Assembly: GCF_013113735.1 (NCBI RefSeq)
Contig: NZ_CP053346.1
Coordinates: 5,188,058 to 5,252,057, forward strand
Source: Sphingomonas sp. AP4-R1
Lineage (GTDB): Bacteria > Pseudomonadota > Alphaproteobacteria > Sphingomonadales > Sphingomonadaceae
Direction: 5' to 3'
Length of the DNA stretch: 64,000 nucleotides
Positions 10,201 through 18,035 of this stretch are shown here, in pieces. Each line of letters starts with the position of its first letter. Position 1 is the stretch's first letter. The translations under genes and the position numbers were made by a program. The notes below the pieces were generated by a model. The model saw nothing but the letters and a program-made list of their open reading frames with translations, did not search any database and had not been told where the DNA came from.

Positions 10201-10729
10201 GATCGTGAGCGGCATGATCTCGGCCGCGGCCCGCTCCCACTCGGACGTCGCGTCGATGTCGGACGATCTGCGTGAACGTATTGCCGCGCTTGGGGTGGCA
10301 CACTCTTTGGCCTCGCCTGCCGGTGAGGGCGAGGGAATAGAGCTCAGCACCCTCCTCCAAGAGACCTTGTCGCCTTATGACGGACGCGCGAGGCTGCAAC
10401 TCGATGGTCCGCGGCTGGCGATCAATCGGTCCTGCGTTTCCCCCCTCGCGCTTATCTTTCATGAGTGGACCACCAATGCTGCAAAATACGGTGCATTGTC
10501 GGACGAGCATGGCGCGATCGACGTTCGCTGGGAGCGTGACGGCTCAGATGTGCGCTTGAGCTGGACCGAAACGGGCGCATCCTCTGCGTCTACGTCCACA
10601 GGCAGCGGCTTTGGAACGCTGTTAGTCAGCACCTCTGCACGTCAGCTTCGCGCGCATGTGGATCGCAAGAGTGATGACGGGCGTTACTGCCTGGAAATTC
10701 TGCTTCCCGGGTCGGTGTTCCAAGAGTGA
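7292..10729 (+). CDS. CheB-CheR-PAS-HWE histidine kinase fusion
   Basis: The 1145-residue multidomain signalling protein starts with a CheB methylesterase domain whose triad is visible (Ser27 in GASAGG, His54 in VQHLDP, Asp145 in GTGADGSTG). A CheR methyltransferase domain follows (about 210-480; WIPGCSSGEEAYS). A long coiled coil comes next (about 640-710, repeated EELxSxNEE units), then PAS domains, and a C-terminal HWE kinase. The phospho-acceptor is His963 in EMNHRVKNLF, with an N-box FHEWTTNAAKYGAL and the WTE signature. No receiver or membrane segment is present, so it is cytosolic. It starts with GTG overlapping the LOV stop and ends overlapping the response-regulator start. HWE kinases often feed the alphaproteobacterial general stress response; the link here is inferred. 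Confidence 0.93.
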   Translation: MSAATTDALPADDRSSTSVPVVGIGASAGGLEALREMLAGAGSATNMAFVIVQHLDPTHESMMAQLLDRHTTLDVLQCEGGESLEADRVYIIPPGRGLAIQDGRLQLTDFAQPRGMRRPIDDFFISLANDQQANAACVILSGTGADGSTGLRAVKENGGVCVVQEPSTARYDGMPVSAVGTGLVDFVKEPGEIVDCLRSFFSRRHGGADEEQAELVADHVDDLCRVLRDAIGHDFSGYKRTTLVRRVERRMHVLNIASGSAYLKRVTSDAAECEALFRDLLINVTRFFRDPDMFETLRTKVVVPLVAARAPEEEIRVWIPGCSSGEEAYSIAMLFADAAKRANSPAAFQIIATDIDEQMLAIAREGSYPASALADIPQPFRDEWIVPQRDRFTISSKIRDNIRFSNHSVVKDPPFSQVDLISCRNLLIYFDDRLQQAVMPILHYALKPQGFLFVGPSESIGRFEDLFPSVDHHARIFTRSAGGPSYPLELPGHGRLPTRRKTELTESRRSRGVSTESLAVQRIADRYGPPSMVLGQDGTVISAYGKLSRYFDFPVTRSGGNSATSLARPGLRDILGPLLRRSRDTGKRVVARDVAVQSEYGTQQVEVICEPLDDANALLVFRDSAAFEPLDEPGLIEIEGSDDHMETLEEELRLVRHKLRSTVEELETANEELKSSNEEMMSMNEELQSTNEELTTVNDELKNKVDQLTVANSDLRNFFESTDLAVVVLDGALRIRSFTEAATTIFPLKPGDRGRGLSDVTSRLSDRNYLEDARAVADGADPIRRRVYITEGARTLSLQVLPYRTQHGKTDGVTMVLTDVTDALFMERELAAERERLDLAVRAGGIGVWDYCAETGQLILDATNRAMFGLPAKGNVQLEDVMRRITEADRDHVEIALKRSVDGPEPLELTFQIERDGERRHIKSFGRTVDGSAPKRLIGAAIDVTAEYALADTRALLLREMNHRVKNLFAIVSGMISAAARSHSDVASMSDDLRERIAALGVAHSLASPAGEGEGIELSTLLQETLSPYDGRARLQLDGPRLAINRSCVSPLALIFHEWTTNAAKYGALSDEHGAIDVRWERDGSDVRLSWTETGASSASTSTGSGFGTLLVSTSARQLRAHVDRKSDDGRYCLEILLPGSVFQE

Positions 10730-11076
10730 AAAACGTGATGATCGTCGAGGACGAGTTGCTCGTCGCATTCGACCTGGAGCACATTGTCGAAGATGCCGGT
10801 CATCAGGCACTGGGGCCCTACGAGACCGTCGCGGATGCGGTTGCCGCCGTTGCTGAGCGTTTGCCGGCCTGCGCGATACTCGACGTCCGGTTGTTGGATG
10901 GCGACGTATTTCCTGCAGCAGACTTTCTTCATGAAGCCGGAGTTCCGCTGATCTTTCATTCGGGGCACGCGGACGAGAGGGACCTCCGGCGCCGTTATCC
11001 GTCAGCGCAAATTTGCCCCAAGCCCAGTTCTCCCGCGCGATTGCGGCAGGCACTGGCGGTTGCTCTAGCGGCTTAG
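10726..11076 (+). CDS. Single-domain response regulator
   Basis: The 116-residue protein is a lone receiver domain. The acidic pair is in IVEDELL, the phospho-acceptor Asp in CAILDVRLLDGD near residue 52, the switch Ser in FHSGHAD and the conserved Lys in ICPKPSSP. There is no output domain. It starts with GTG overlapping the kinase stop (GTGA), completing a LOV-kinase-receiver operon. Receivers of this type beside HWE kinases act as phosphate sinks or relay to PhyR-type regulators; that role is inferred. Confidence 0.9.
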   Translation: MKNVMIVEDELLVAFDLEHIVEDAGHQALGPYETVADAVAAVAERLPACAILDVRLLDGDVFPAADFLHEAGVPLIFHSGHADERDLRRRYPSAQICPKPSSPARLRQALAVALAA

Positions 11077-11091
11077 GCCCACAAGCGCGCC

Positions 11092-11119
11092 CGCGCCGGA
11101 TATCGTGACATCCGGCGCG
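11092..11119 (+). terminator. Hairpin after the LOV-kinase-receiver operon
   Basis: A perfect 10-base-pair stem (11092-11101 with 11110-11119) and 8-base loop lies 15 bases after the receiver stop codon. No T-tract follows, so it may act as a weak terminator or an RNA-stabilising hairpin. Confidence 0.5.
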
Positions 11120-11210
11120 GATCGGGCCGGGATCGGCGCCTATGTCACGGCGCATCTGGATAGCTGTGAGGGCAGCGAGCCATCGTTGAAGCGCGGTGAG
11201 GAGACGTCGA

Positions 11211-11440
11211 ATGGCCTATGACCGGCAACGGGAAAAGACCAGCGGAGATGGCGCCAGCAAGGGTGGTGGTGCCGATGCGATCGACAAGGATGATCCGCAC
11301 AAGTCGAGAAGTTGTCGAAACTGGGAAGTGCCGGAGATGAGGCGGCCGAAGGCGAAGAGTATCAGGCGGCGGCGCGAACCCGTGCGAAACCGCGGATTAT
11401 TTCCCGGGTGTTCGCGTCAGCTACGCGGGCGGTCAGCTGA
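11211..11440 (+). pseudogene. Small hydrophilic protein gene, possibly frameshifted
   Basis: A strong ribosome binding site (GTGAGGAGACGTCGA) precedes ATG 11211, which starts MAYDRQREKTSGDGASKGGG and continues to DKDDPHK near 11303. In that frame the sequence then becomes an implausible Arg-rich run. In a neighbouring frame, from about 11304, it reads VEKLSKLGSAGDEAAEGEEY and on to a stop at 11438-11440, with composition that fits the first half. I infer a one-base frameshift that either breaks a small hydrophilic stress-type protein or is a sequencing error. The tail overlaps the 3' end of the antisense BLUF gene. I know no family for it. Confidence 0.35.
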
Positions 11441-11766
11441 TCGACGAGGACCGGGATGGTCGTTCCTGCGGCTTGGGCGATCTTCTCGGCTGCCATCGAC
11501 CACTCGCCAAAGGAGCGGGTCTCGACGATCTTCGAGCTTAACAGCACAATGCCTCGATGGCGGGTGTCGCGCTTAATGCGCTCGTAGGTTGTCGAGACCG
11601 CAGTCTCGCTGCCCTCCAAGGCCTGAAGAAATCGCTTGCCATCGTACAACAGCAATCCGGTTACGCCGGCAGCCGCATTGTTACGACGGGATGTGGTTAG
11701 AATCTCTCCCACAAGCTCGTCGCTCGCAGCTCTTGTCACGCTGCTGATGTAAAGAAGCTGAAGCAA
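11362..11766 (-). CDS. BLUF-domain blue-light sensor
   Basis: The 134-residue protein is a single BLUF domain that binds FAD. The N-terminal LLYISSVTR gives the conserved Tyr of the flavin pocket. NNAAAGVTGLLLYDGKRFLQ supplies the Asn, Gly-rich and Phe-Leu-Gln segments (the Gln is part of the light-switching network), and LEGSETAVSTTYERIKRDTRH follows. There is no output domain, so it must act through a protein partner. The start is TTG at 11766, with GGAGG five bases upstream. It lies a few hundred bases from the LOV operon, on the opposite strand, giving two chemically different blue-light sensors side by side. Confidence 0.93.
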   Translation of the reverse strand: MLQLLYISSVTRAASDELVGEILTTSRRNNAAAGVTGLLLYDGKRFLQALEGSETAVSTTYERIKRDTRHRGIVLLSSKIVETRSFGEWSMAAEKIAQAAGTTIPVLVDQLTARVADANTREIIRGFARVRAAA

Positions 11767-12072
11767 GGCGCCCTCCGTCTTGGGCCTTGATGGCCAACGA
11801 CCCGTTAAAACAGCGTTACGTTGTTGAATTCAGGGCGCATCACGTTCGGCTGAATTGCCAACTTCCCTCTGAACCCGGCGCATCGGAACGACTCGACAAG
11901 GCAGGAGTCTATGGGCTGCGGATCAGGTTAGCTAACAATGGCACGCGGGGCGTCCTCCTCCAGCAAGCTGGCAGTCCTCGGCCCGGTCCCAAATTCGAGT
12001 ATAAGCTCCGCTGGTTCGAGCGATTGATCGACCCATGCCGCGGAGCTGCTGAGGGAGTGCTGTAATGCGGCT

Positions 12073-12594
12073 TCATCCAGCCAAATGAGCCGCGAGTTGA
12101 AAATTTCTCTGCTGTGCAGCTAAAGAGGCCGCGTCGTTGCCTGCCGCGTCGACATGAGCCGCGTCTGCTCCAGCCTCGAGCAGCGCATCGATAATATCAT
12201 CGTTTCCGAAAAGGGCCGCCATCATGAGCGCCGTCTGTCCGGCGCCGTTTCGATAATTCGGGTCGGCCCCTGCTTTCAAAAGCTTTTGCGCTATTGTGAG
12301 GTGACCCTTGAAGGCCACACCCATCAACGCGCTATTCCCAGATGCCTCGTCCGCCCCGTCCGGACGCGCGCCCAGTTCAATCAACAGTTCGGTCGCGTGT
12401 TCATGACCGTTATAACTTGCAAGGATCAGAGGGGTGTAGCCGCGGGCATCCTGCCCTTCGATGTCGGCGCCAGCTTGGAGGAGCGCTGGAATGACATCTG
12501 ACCTGCCGAGCCGACATGCATCGAACAGCAGCTCTCGCAAGCGCTCACGAGATGGGAGCGGCCGATTGCGTTCATCTTCTTGCGGGTCGATCAT
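12073..12594 (-). CDS. Ankyrin repeat protein
   Basis: The 173-residue protein contains four to five ankyrin repeats: ACRLGRSDVIPALLQAGADI, GYTPLILASYNGHEHATELL, NSALMGVAFKGHLTIAQKLL and QTALMMAALFGNDDIIDALL. It has no signal peptide or membrane segment. Ankyrin repeats bind proteins; small bacterial members next to catalase genes are thought to protect the catalase, and a catalase gene does occur in this island, about 9 kb away. A GC-rich hairpin (12602-12620) lies directly upstream of the ATG and might limit translation. The role is unknown. Confidence 0.88.
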   Translation of the reverse strand: MIDPQEDERNRPLPSRERLRELLFDACRLGRSDVIPALLQAGADIEGQDARGYTPLILASYNGHEHATELLIELGARPDGADEASGNSALMGVAFKGHLTIAQKLLKAGADPNYRNGAGQTALMMAALFGNDDIIDALLEAGADAAHVDAAGNDAASLAAQQRNFQLAAHLAG

Positions 12595-13593
12595 GATTGG
12601 GGCGCGCCAACCAGGCGCGCGATCCGGAGCCGCTCTTCGACGTTGCCGGCTTCTACCGGAGATCGCAGGTTAAACGCTCTTAGTCGGCCTAGGCCCTGGA
12701 TCATGATTGTGCTCCTCGAGCGAGAGAACACCGTACAGACTAGCCAGTTTCCCAAACATGTGCAGTTTTACTAAAACAACACCGCGCTTACCGTCTGACA
12801 CGCCAGAGGCGGCTGGCTTCAACTCGCACCCGATGCTCATGGATCACACCCATCGAAATCGCGTACCCGTCACGTTGACCAGCGTATCGCAGCCTTGTTT
12901 CGGATGGCTGGCCAGATCGCTCTGATGGAACCGCGCCTGGCTTATGCTGAAGAAAGCGAACTCGAAAGCTGTCTTCGCCCGGACTTGGCGCAGATGCCGT
13001 GGTCGCTCGATGGTTTGATCGATGACTTGAGAGGCATCGTCAACGAGATGCCTTGGGCGTCGGATTGGATACGACGCACGGGCCCTGCAACCGGCGGCGT
13101 CCCGCTCAATTAGGTTCCAGACGTTTGGTACCGCTTAAAGAGAGCGCGCGCCTTGGGATGGCATCGCTTTTGGCTTCGGACGGCCAGCTGCGACGGTCCC
13201 GTCGGCTAGCGGAACTGTCCAGCTATGAGTCTCATTTCCGAGGGGGTCTGACCGCCCTCCTTTAGCAGAGATCCGGCCGCCGCTCGTTGTCTGAATGACA
13301 GCAGCGGGATCTACATGTGCTCTTCGCCTTCACGCTGTGCAACTTCGCCCAGCTTCCGAGCTGGCTCGATAACCTGTGAGGGCTGGCAGCCTTCGTTAAC
13401 TTCTGGCTGGTCTCGCTACCATCGCCCTTCTTTTCGGTCAGGTCGCATCTTCTCGTCGAGCCGTCCGTTACGTGTCCGAGCGGTTCGGCTCAGCCAAACG
13501 AAAGCCCTCCTGGCCAGGAACAGTTCTTGAAAACCCGTCCGGTCACCGTCTCGGGATCATGTCGTCTCCGGGTATCAAAAAAGGATGGTCGCT
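12595..13593. other. Gene-poor stretch of about 1 kb
   Basis: No recognisable gene lies here apart from a possible 69-codon open frame at 12904-13113. The sequence is less GC-rich by eye than the flanks, has no tandem repeat and no tRNA. It may be decayed sequence within the island. Confidence 0.5.
12904..13113 (+). CDS. Possible small protein, unknown
   Basis: The 69-residue open frame starts MAGQIALMEPRLAYAEESEL and ends with WIRRTGPATGGVPLN. It has a plausible acidic, partly helical composition, and the frame stays open upstream back to a TGA near 12801 without a good start. No ribosome binding site is visible. It could be the 3' remnant of a longer gene. I recognise no family; confidence is low. 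Confidence 0.25.
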   Translation: MAGQIALMEPRLAYAEESELESCLRPDLAQMPWSLDGLIDDLRGIVNEMPWASDWIRRTGPATGGVPLN

Positions 13594-14931
13594 ATGGCGG
13601 ATGATCGGCGCCCACGGTCCGTGCCCAAGAGCCGCGGGTCGCGGCTCAGCGCGTTTGGCCGTCTGGCCGGCGGGGTTGCCGGTGGCATGCTCGCCGAAGG
13701 CGCGCGCAAACTCGCGTCCGGCGAACGCCCGCGAATGAGCGATTTGCTGCTCACGCCAGCGAACGCAGCCCGCGTCGCGGACCAGCTTTCTCATCTGCGC
13801 GGTGCGGCGATGAAGCTCGGCCAGATGATCTCGATGGATGCCGGCGACATGTTGCCGGCTGAGCTCTCGAAGATCCTCGCGCGGCTGCGGGACAACGCCC
13901 ATCACATGCCGCCGCCCCAGCTCGACAAGGTGCTCATTGCGGAATGGGGCCGGGATTGGCGCCGCCGATTCAAAAGCTTTCAGGCGCATCCGATCGCAGC
14001 CGCCTCAATCGGGCAGGTCCATCGCGCCGAGCTGCCCGACGGCCGTTTGCTCGCAATCAAGGTCCAATATCCCGGCGTCGCCGCCAGCATTGATGCCGAC
14101 GTCAACAATGTCGCGACTTTGCTGAGAATCTCACACCTCCTTCCGCGCGAACTCGATATCGCCCCGCTGCTGTTCGAAGCGAAGCGGCAGCTGCACGAAG
14201 AGGCCGATTATGTCCGTGAACTCGCTATGCTGGAGCGCTATCGCTCGCTGATCGGCGACGATCCGGCCTATGTCGTTCCGAGAGCTGAGCCAAACTTCAG
14301 CACGTCCAAGGTGCTCGCCATGGAGTTTGTAGCCGGTGAGCGGATCGAGGCGTTGGAGGAACGATCGCAAGAGCAGCGTGATCGCGCGGCGAGAGCGCTT
14401 GTCGCTCTGGTGCTACGTGAGCTGTTCGCTTGGGGCTACATGCAAACCGATCCCAACTTCGCGAACTATCGCTGGCAGGCCGAAGCGGAACGGCTCGTTC
14501 TGCTCGACTTTGGCGCCGCGCGCGCCATCCAGCCGGAGACGCAGGCGGGCTATCACCGATTGCTGATGGCCGGCCTCAGTGGAGACAAAGACGCCGTGCG
14601 CGATGCCGCTATCCACGCTGGCTTCCTTGGTGCGACGGCGGCAACCCGCCACCGTGCAGTCGTGGACAGGATGGTTGAGGTGATCCTCGCCGAACTCAAC
14701 CGCCCCGGAGTCTTCGATTTTGGAGACCGCGCCTTCGTATCCGTGCTGAAGGAGCAGGCGACAGTGATGGCCGAGGATCGCGCCACCTGGCACCTGCCTC
14801 CTGTCGACACGCTGTTCGTCCAGCGCAAGATCAGCGGGACCGCGTTGCTGTGCGCGCGGCTCAAAGCGCGCGTCGACGTCCGTTCAATGATCGAAGCCTA
14901 CCGTGACGCCCCCCCTGTTCGGAAGGATTAG
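13594..14931 (+). CDS. ABC1/COQ8-like atypical kinase
   Basis: The 445-residue protein belongs to the ABC1 (UbiB/COQ8/ADCK) atypical kinase family, which supports quinone biosynthesis or lipid homeostasis through ATP binding. The family-defining KxGQ motif is AAMKLGQMISMD, the Ala-rich loop is IAAASIGQVHRAEL, the ATP-binding Lys is in LAIKVQYPG, the catalytic-loop segment is MQTDPNFANY and the metal-binding DFG is in LLDFGAAR. The QTDPN form resembles mitochondrial COQ8 rather than the HADPHPGN of E. coli UbiB, and there are no C-terminal membrane helices. The start at 13594 has AAGGA eight bases upstream. It is probably a stress-linked paralogue rather than the housekeeping ubiB; that is inference. 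Confidence 0.9.
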   Translation: MADDRRPRSVPKSRGSRLSAFGRLAGGVAGGMLAEGARKLASGERPRMSDLLLTPANAARVADQLSHLRGAAMKLGQMISMDAGDMLPAELSKILARLRDNAHHMPPPQLDKVLIAEWGRDWRRRFKSFQAHPIAAASIGQVHRAELPDGRLLAIKVQYPGVAASIDADVNNVATLLRISHLLPRELDIAPLLFEAKRQLHEEADYVRELAMLERYRSLIGDDPAYVVPRAEPNFSTSKVLAMEFVAGERIEALEERSQEQRDRAARALVALVLRELFAWGYMQTDPNFANYRWQAEAERLVLLDFGAARAIQPETQAGYHRLLMAGLSGDKDAVRDAAIHAGFLGATAATRHRAVVDRMVEVILAELNRPGVFDFGDRAFVSVLKEQATVMAEDRATWHLPPVDTLFVQRKISGTALLCARLKARVDVRSMIEAYRDAPPVRKD

Positions 14932-15042
14932 CCATGCTGCAGCGCTCTATATTCGTTGGAAGGCTACGACAGATACCGCAGTGGAGGGCTCACGATGCGG
15001 TAGGGCAGCGATCGGACGTTAGCCGGTGCCCTTCCGGCACTG

Positions 15043-15756
15043 TCAGTAGCCGATCCGGCTTCCATCCCAGGCAAACATCCCACCGGACTCGCTGGGACCG
15101 AGTCCGTCTATCACGTCCAGCAATTGGCGGGCGGCGCGCCACGGAGTGAAGAGCTTTTCGGGCGGCACCCCCCGCTGGAATGGTCCACTAAGCGGCGTGT
15201 CCACCGTTCCTGGATGGAGGGCTACGCAAATCGCCTCTGGCCGAGATCGGCCGATCTCGATGGCGGCCGATCGGACGATCATATTTAGTGCCGCCTTGGA
15301 TGCGCGATAGCTATACCAGCCGCCGCTGCGATTGTCTGAAATGCTGCCGACCCGCGCGCTCAGCACCGCTACGCTCGCACGCCGATCCTTAGCGAGCAGC
15401 GAGGCAAAATGCTTGAGGACCAAGGCCGGCCCGATGGTGTTTACCGCAAAAAGCCGTGTCATTGCCGCACCCGACAGGTTTTGAAGCGACCTTTCAGGCT
15501 TGTGGTCGCCCTCGTGCAGGATGCCAGTGGCAACGATCAGCAAATCGATCGGACCGCGGATCGCCTCTGCGGCGCGGGACACGCTCTCCTCGTCGGTAAC
15601 ATCGATAAAGCCGCCGAGGGCACGCGCGTTTTCGATTCGCGGACTTCGCGACAGCGCATGGATTTGCGCGTATCGGCTCGATGACGCCAACTGCTCGACA
15701 AGGGCATAGCCGATGCCGCCGCTGGCTCCGATGACCACCGCCGTCGGCCCGCTCAC
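15043..15756 (-). CDS. SDR oxidoreductase (C-factor/CsgA-like)
   Basis: The 237-residue SDR has the cofactor loop GASGGIGYALVEQ near residue 10, an Asp following IDVTD, the catalytic Ser in VLSARVGSISDN and YRASKAALNM for Tyr/Lys. The C-terminus LHPGTVDTPLSGPF resembles the CsgA/C-factor-like subgroup. The start is GTG at 15756, overlapping the stop of the DUF427 gene (GTGA), so the two genes form a coupled pair. The substrate is unknown. In many bacteria this kind of SDR sits beside photolyase or cryptochrome genes, as it does here. Confidence 0.88.
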   Translation of the reverse strand: MSGPTAVVIGASGGIGYALVEQLASSSRYAQIHALSRSPRIENARALGGFIDVTDEESVSRAAEAIRGPIDLLIVATGILHEGDHKPERSLQNLSGAAMTRLFAVNTIGPALVLKHFASLLAKDRRASVAVLSARVGSISDNRSGGWYSYRASKAALNMIVRSAAIEIGRSRPEAICVALHPGTVDTPLSGPFQRGVPPEKLFTPWRAARQLLDVIDGLGPSESGGMFAWDGSRIGY

Positions 15757-16244
15757 CGAAAACGGCTCCCAAGATCACCTTTGAAAGGGCCTGATACGGC
15801 GACCGTAATCCAGCCGCCGTAGAGACCTCCCGGCCGTGGCACGACCGCTTCGTCATCCACCAAACACGCGTTTGGCGCAGCGGTATAGAAGGCAATGTGA
15901 TCCCGAATGATCTCGAACGGCAACGTGGGACAACTCCATGCTTCTCTTGTACGGCACAGGTCTTCGCTGATCGCATCATAACAGATTGCCGATCCCTTCC
16001 ACGCGCAGAAGGAGAATCCTGTCGCAGGGCGCCGCGCATCGAGGGCAATATCCTGGAATGGGAAATAATAGGTCGGCGGGTGGCTGGTCTCGATCGTCCG
16101 AGCGCCGCGTCGCGTCTGCGCAATCGTTTGCTCCACAAGTACGGCCCGCAGATAGTTGTGGATAGGCTGGGCAATCGAAGGCCTTGGGAAGCCCGATACG
16201 GTTTCCTGCTCGGACGGAATCGAATCCAGATCGAGAGGATGCAT
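15753..16244 (-). CDS. DUF427 domain protein
   Basis: The 163-residue protein matches the DUF427 family: PTYYFPFQDIALD, then the signature CAWKGSAICYDAI, then IIRDHIAFYTAAPN and a C-terminal YGGWITVAVSGPFKG. The family forms small beta-rich folds of unknown biochemical function, often linked to photolyase or nucleotide-modification genes. The start at 16244 (MHPLDLDSIP) is preferred to 16274. The gene is divergent from the photolyase, with 87 bases between the starts, and is coupled to the SDR downstream. Confidence 0.85.
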   Translation of the reverse strand: MHPLDLDSIPSEQETVSGFPRPSIAQPIHNYLRAVLVEQTIAQTRRGARTIETSHPPTYYFPFQDIALDARRPATGFSFCAWKGSAICYDAISEDLCRTREAWSCPTLPFEIIRDHIAFYTAAPNACLVDDEAVVPRPGGLYGGWITVAVSGPFKGDLGSRFR

Positions 16245-16331
16245 GGCTAGGAGTCCCAACGGTGGGTGACACAAACGAGGCTTTTAGACAGGTACGCATC
16301 CGCGGATCGCGCTGGACGTTGGAGCTGGCAT

Positions 16332-17882
16332 ATGACCATCCTCATCCCAGTCTTGGGCGACCAGCTCTCGCATAGTCTCGCCTCGCTAAATGACGTCGAA
16401 AAGACCGGCGCGGTAGTGCTGTTTATGGAAGTGGCGGATGAGACGACATACGTTCGTCATCACAAACGCAAGATTGCGCTGATCCTCTCGGCGATGCGGC
16501 ATTTCGCCGAAGAGCTGCGTGGTGACGGATGGAGCGTGGATTATATCCGGCTCGACGATGTCGGTAACTGCGGCAGCTTCACGGGCGAAGTTGGGCGAGC
16601 GGTCCAACGGCATGGTCCCTCCCTGATCCGCATTGTCGAGCCCGGCGAGTGGCGCGTGAAGACGATGATCGATGAATGGTCGAACCGCTTCGGCGTGCCG
16701 GTAGAGGTGCTTCCCGATACTCGCTTCGTGTGTGGCATTCTTGAGTTTCAGACTTGGGCGCAGGCACGCAACGATTTGATGATGGAATTCTTCTACCGCG
16801 AGATGCGCCGAAAGACCGGGCTGCTGATGACGGTCGATGGCAAGCCCGAGGGCGGGCAGTGGAACCTGGATAAGGAGAACCGCGCGCGTCCCAAGCATGG
16901 GCTCAATTATCCCGAACCGATGCACTTCGAGCCGGATGAAACGACCCGCGACGTACTGGCGATGGTCGCGGAGCGCTTTGCCGAACATTTCGGGCGGCTG
17001 GAAAAGTTCGCGTTACCTGTCACTGCCGGGCAGGCGCACCGCGCGCTGAGGCATTTCGTCCGTACCGCACTTCCCGACTTCGGGACCTATCAAGACGCGA
17101 TGGTGACGGGCCAGGATTGGCTTTATCACAGTTGGCTTAGCCCGGCCTTGAACCTTGGCCTGCTCACTCCATTGGAAGTGGCACAGGCCGCCGCCGACGC
17201 TTACGCGGCCGGTGAAGTGCCGCTCAATGCGGCGGAAGGCTTCATCCGCCAAGTTATCGGCTGGCGGGAATATGTCCGCGGCTATTATTGGATGGAAATG
17301 CCGGAGGTCGCCGACGCGAATGCGCTTGAGGCGACCCGTCCGTTGCCTGAGTTCTACTGGACCGGCGAAACGGACATGTTGTGCATGGCGGAGGCGGTAC
17401 GCAACACGCGCGATTATGGCTATGCTCATCACATCCAGCGACTGATGGTGCTGGGCAATTTCGCGATGCTCGCCGGCGTGCGGCCACAAGATCTCGCTGA
17501 CTGGTTCCTGGTCGTCTATGCCGATGCCTATGATTGGGTCGAGTTGCCCAATGTGATCGGCATGAGCCAGCATGCCGATGGCGGACGGCTGGCGACCAAG
17601 CCCTATGCGGGCGGCGGCGCGTATATCAATCGCATGTCGGATCATTGCGGTCGGTGTCGCTATGACGTGAAGCAGAAGACCGGACTCGAAGCCTGCCCAT
17701 TCAACGCTCTTTATTGGGATTTCCTCGCGCGTCATGAGCGCCGGTTTCGTCGCAACCGACGCATGGTGCAGATGTACGCCAACTGGGACCGGATGCGGCC
17801 TGAGGCTCGCGCAGCCTATCGCGCCAGTGCGGCAAGATTCCTTGAGGGGCTCGAACCGGCGCGTGAAGGCTGGGCGCGATGA
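16332..17882 (+). CDS. Iron-sulfur bacterial photolyase/cryptochrome (PhrB-like)
   Basis: The 516-residue flavoprotein belongs to the FeS-BCP group, whose members repair (6-4) photoproducts using light. The N-terminal domain (VLGDQLSHSL) and a long helical FAD-binding domain are present (WLYHSWLSPALNLGLLTP, GYAHHIQRLMVLGNFAM). The four Cys ligands of the [4Fe-4S] cluster are at residues 351, 439, 442 and 455 (MLCMAE, DHCGRC, LEACPFN), the same spacing as Agrobacterium PhrB shifted by one. The start at 16332 has GGAG seven bases upstream. The gene is divergent from the DUF427-SDR pair. Two light-sensor genes lie about 5-9 kb away, so light-dependent repair fits the theme of the region. Confidence 0.95.
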   Translation: MTILIPVLGDQLSHSLASLNDVEKTGAVVLFMEVADETTYVRHHKRKIALILSAMRHFAEELRGDGWSVDYIRLDDVGNCGSFTGEVGRAVQRHGPSLIRIVEPGEWRVKTMIDEWSNRFGVPVEVLPDTRFVCGILEFQTWAQARNDLMMEFFYREMRRKTGLLMTVDGKPEGGQWNLDKENRARPKHGLNYPEPMHFEPDETTRDVLAMVAERFAEHFGRLEKFALPVTAGQAHRALRHFVRTALPDFGTYQDAMVTGQDWLYHSWLSPALNLGLLTPLEVAQAAADAYAAGEVPLNAAEGFIRQVIGWREYVRGYYWMEMPEVADANALEATRPLPEFYWTGETDMLCMAEAVRNTRDYGYAHHIQRLMVLGNFAMLAGVRPQDLADWFLVVYADAYDWVELPNVIGMSQHADGGRLATKPYAGGGAYINRMSDHCGRCRYDVKQKTGLEACPFNALYWDFLARHERRFRRNRRMVQMYANWDRMRPEARAAYRASAARFLEGLEPAREGWAR

Positions 17883-18035
17883 CGACTGCCCGTCGAACAG
17901 CTAGGAACCAACCCCTCGCCACGACGAGCCCGCAGCTCGTTCGCGACCGTCTTACAACGGGGGCCGCTCGATAGGAGCCTATTACTGCGGGACGCGGCGG
18001 GTGCTGACGCTGTTGAGCTCGGCCAGCGTAAGCTC

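Noticed and set aside
11787..12065. 92-codon plus-strand frame between BLUF and ankyrin genes
   Set aside because: No ribosome binding site and an irregular composition. I cannot support it as a gene.
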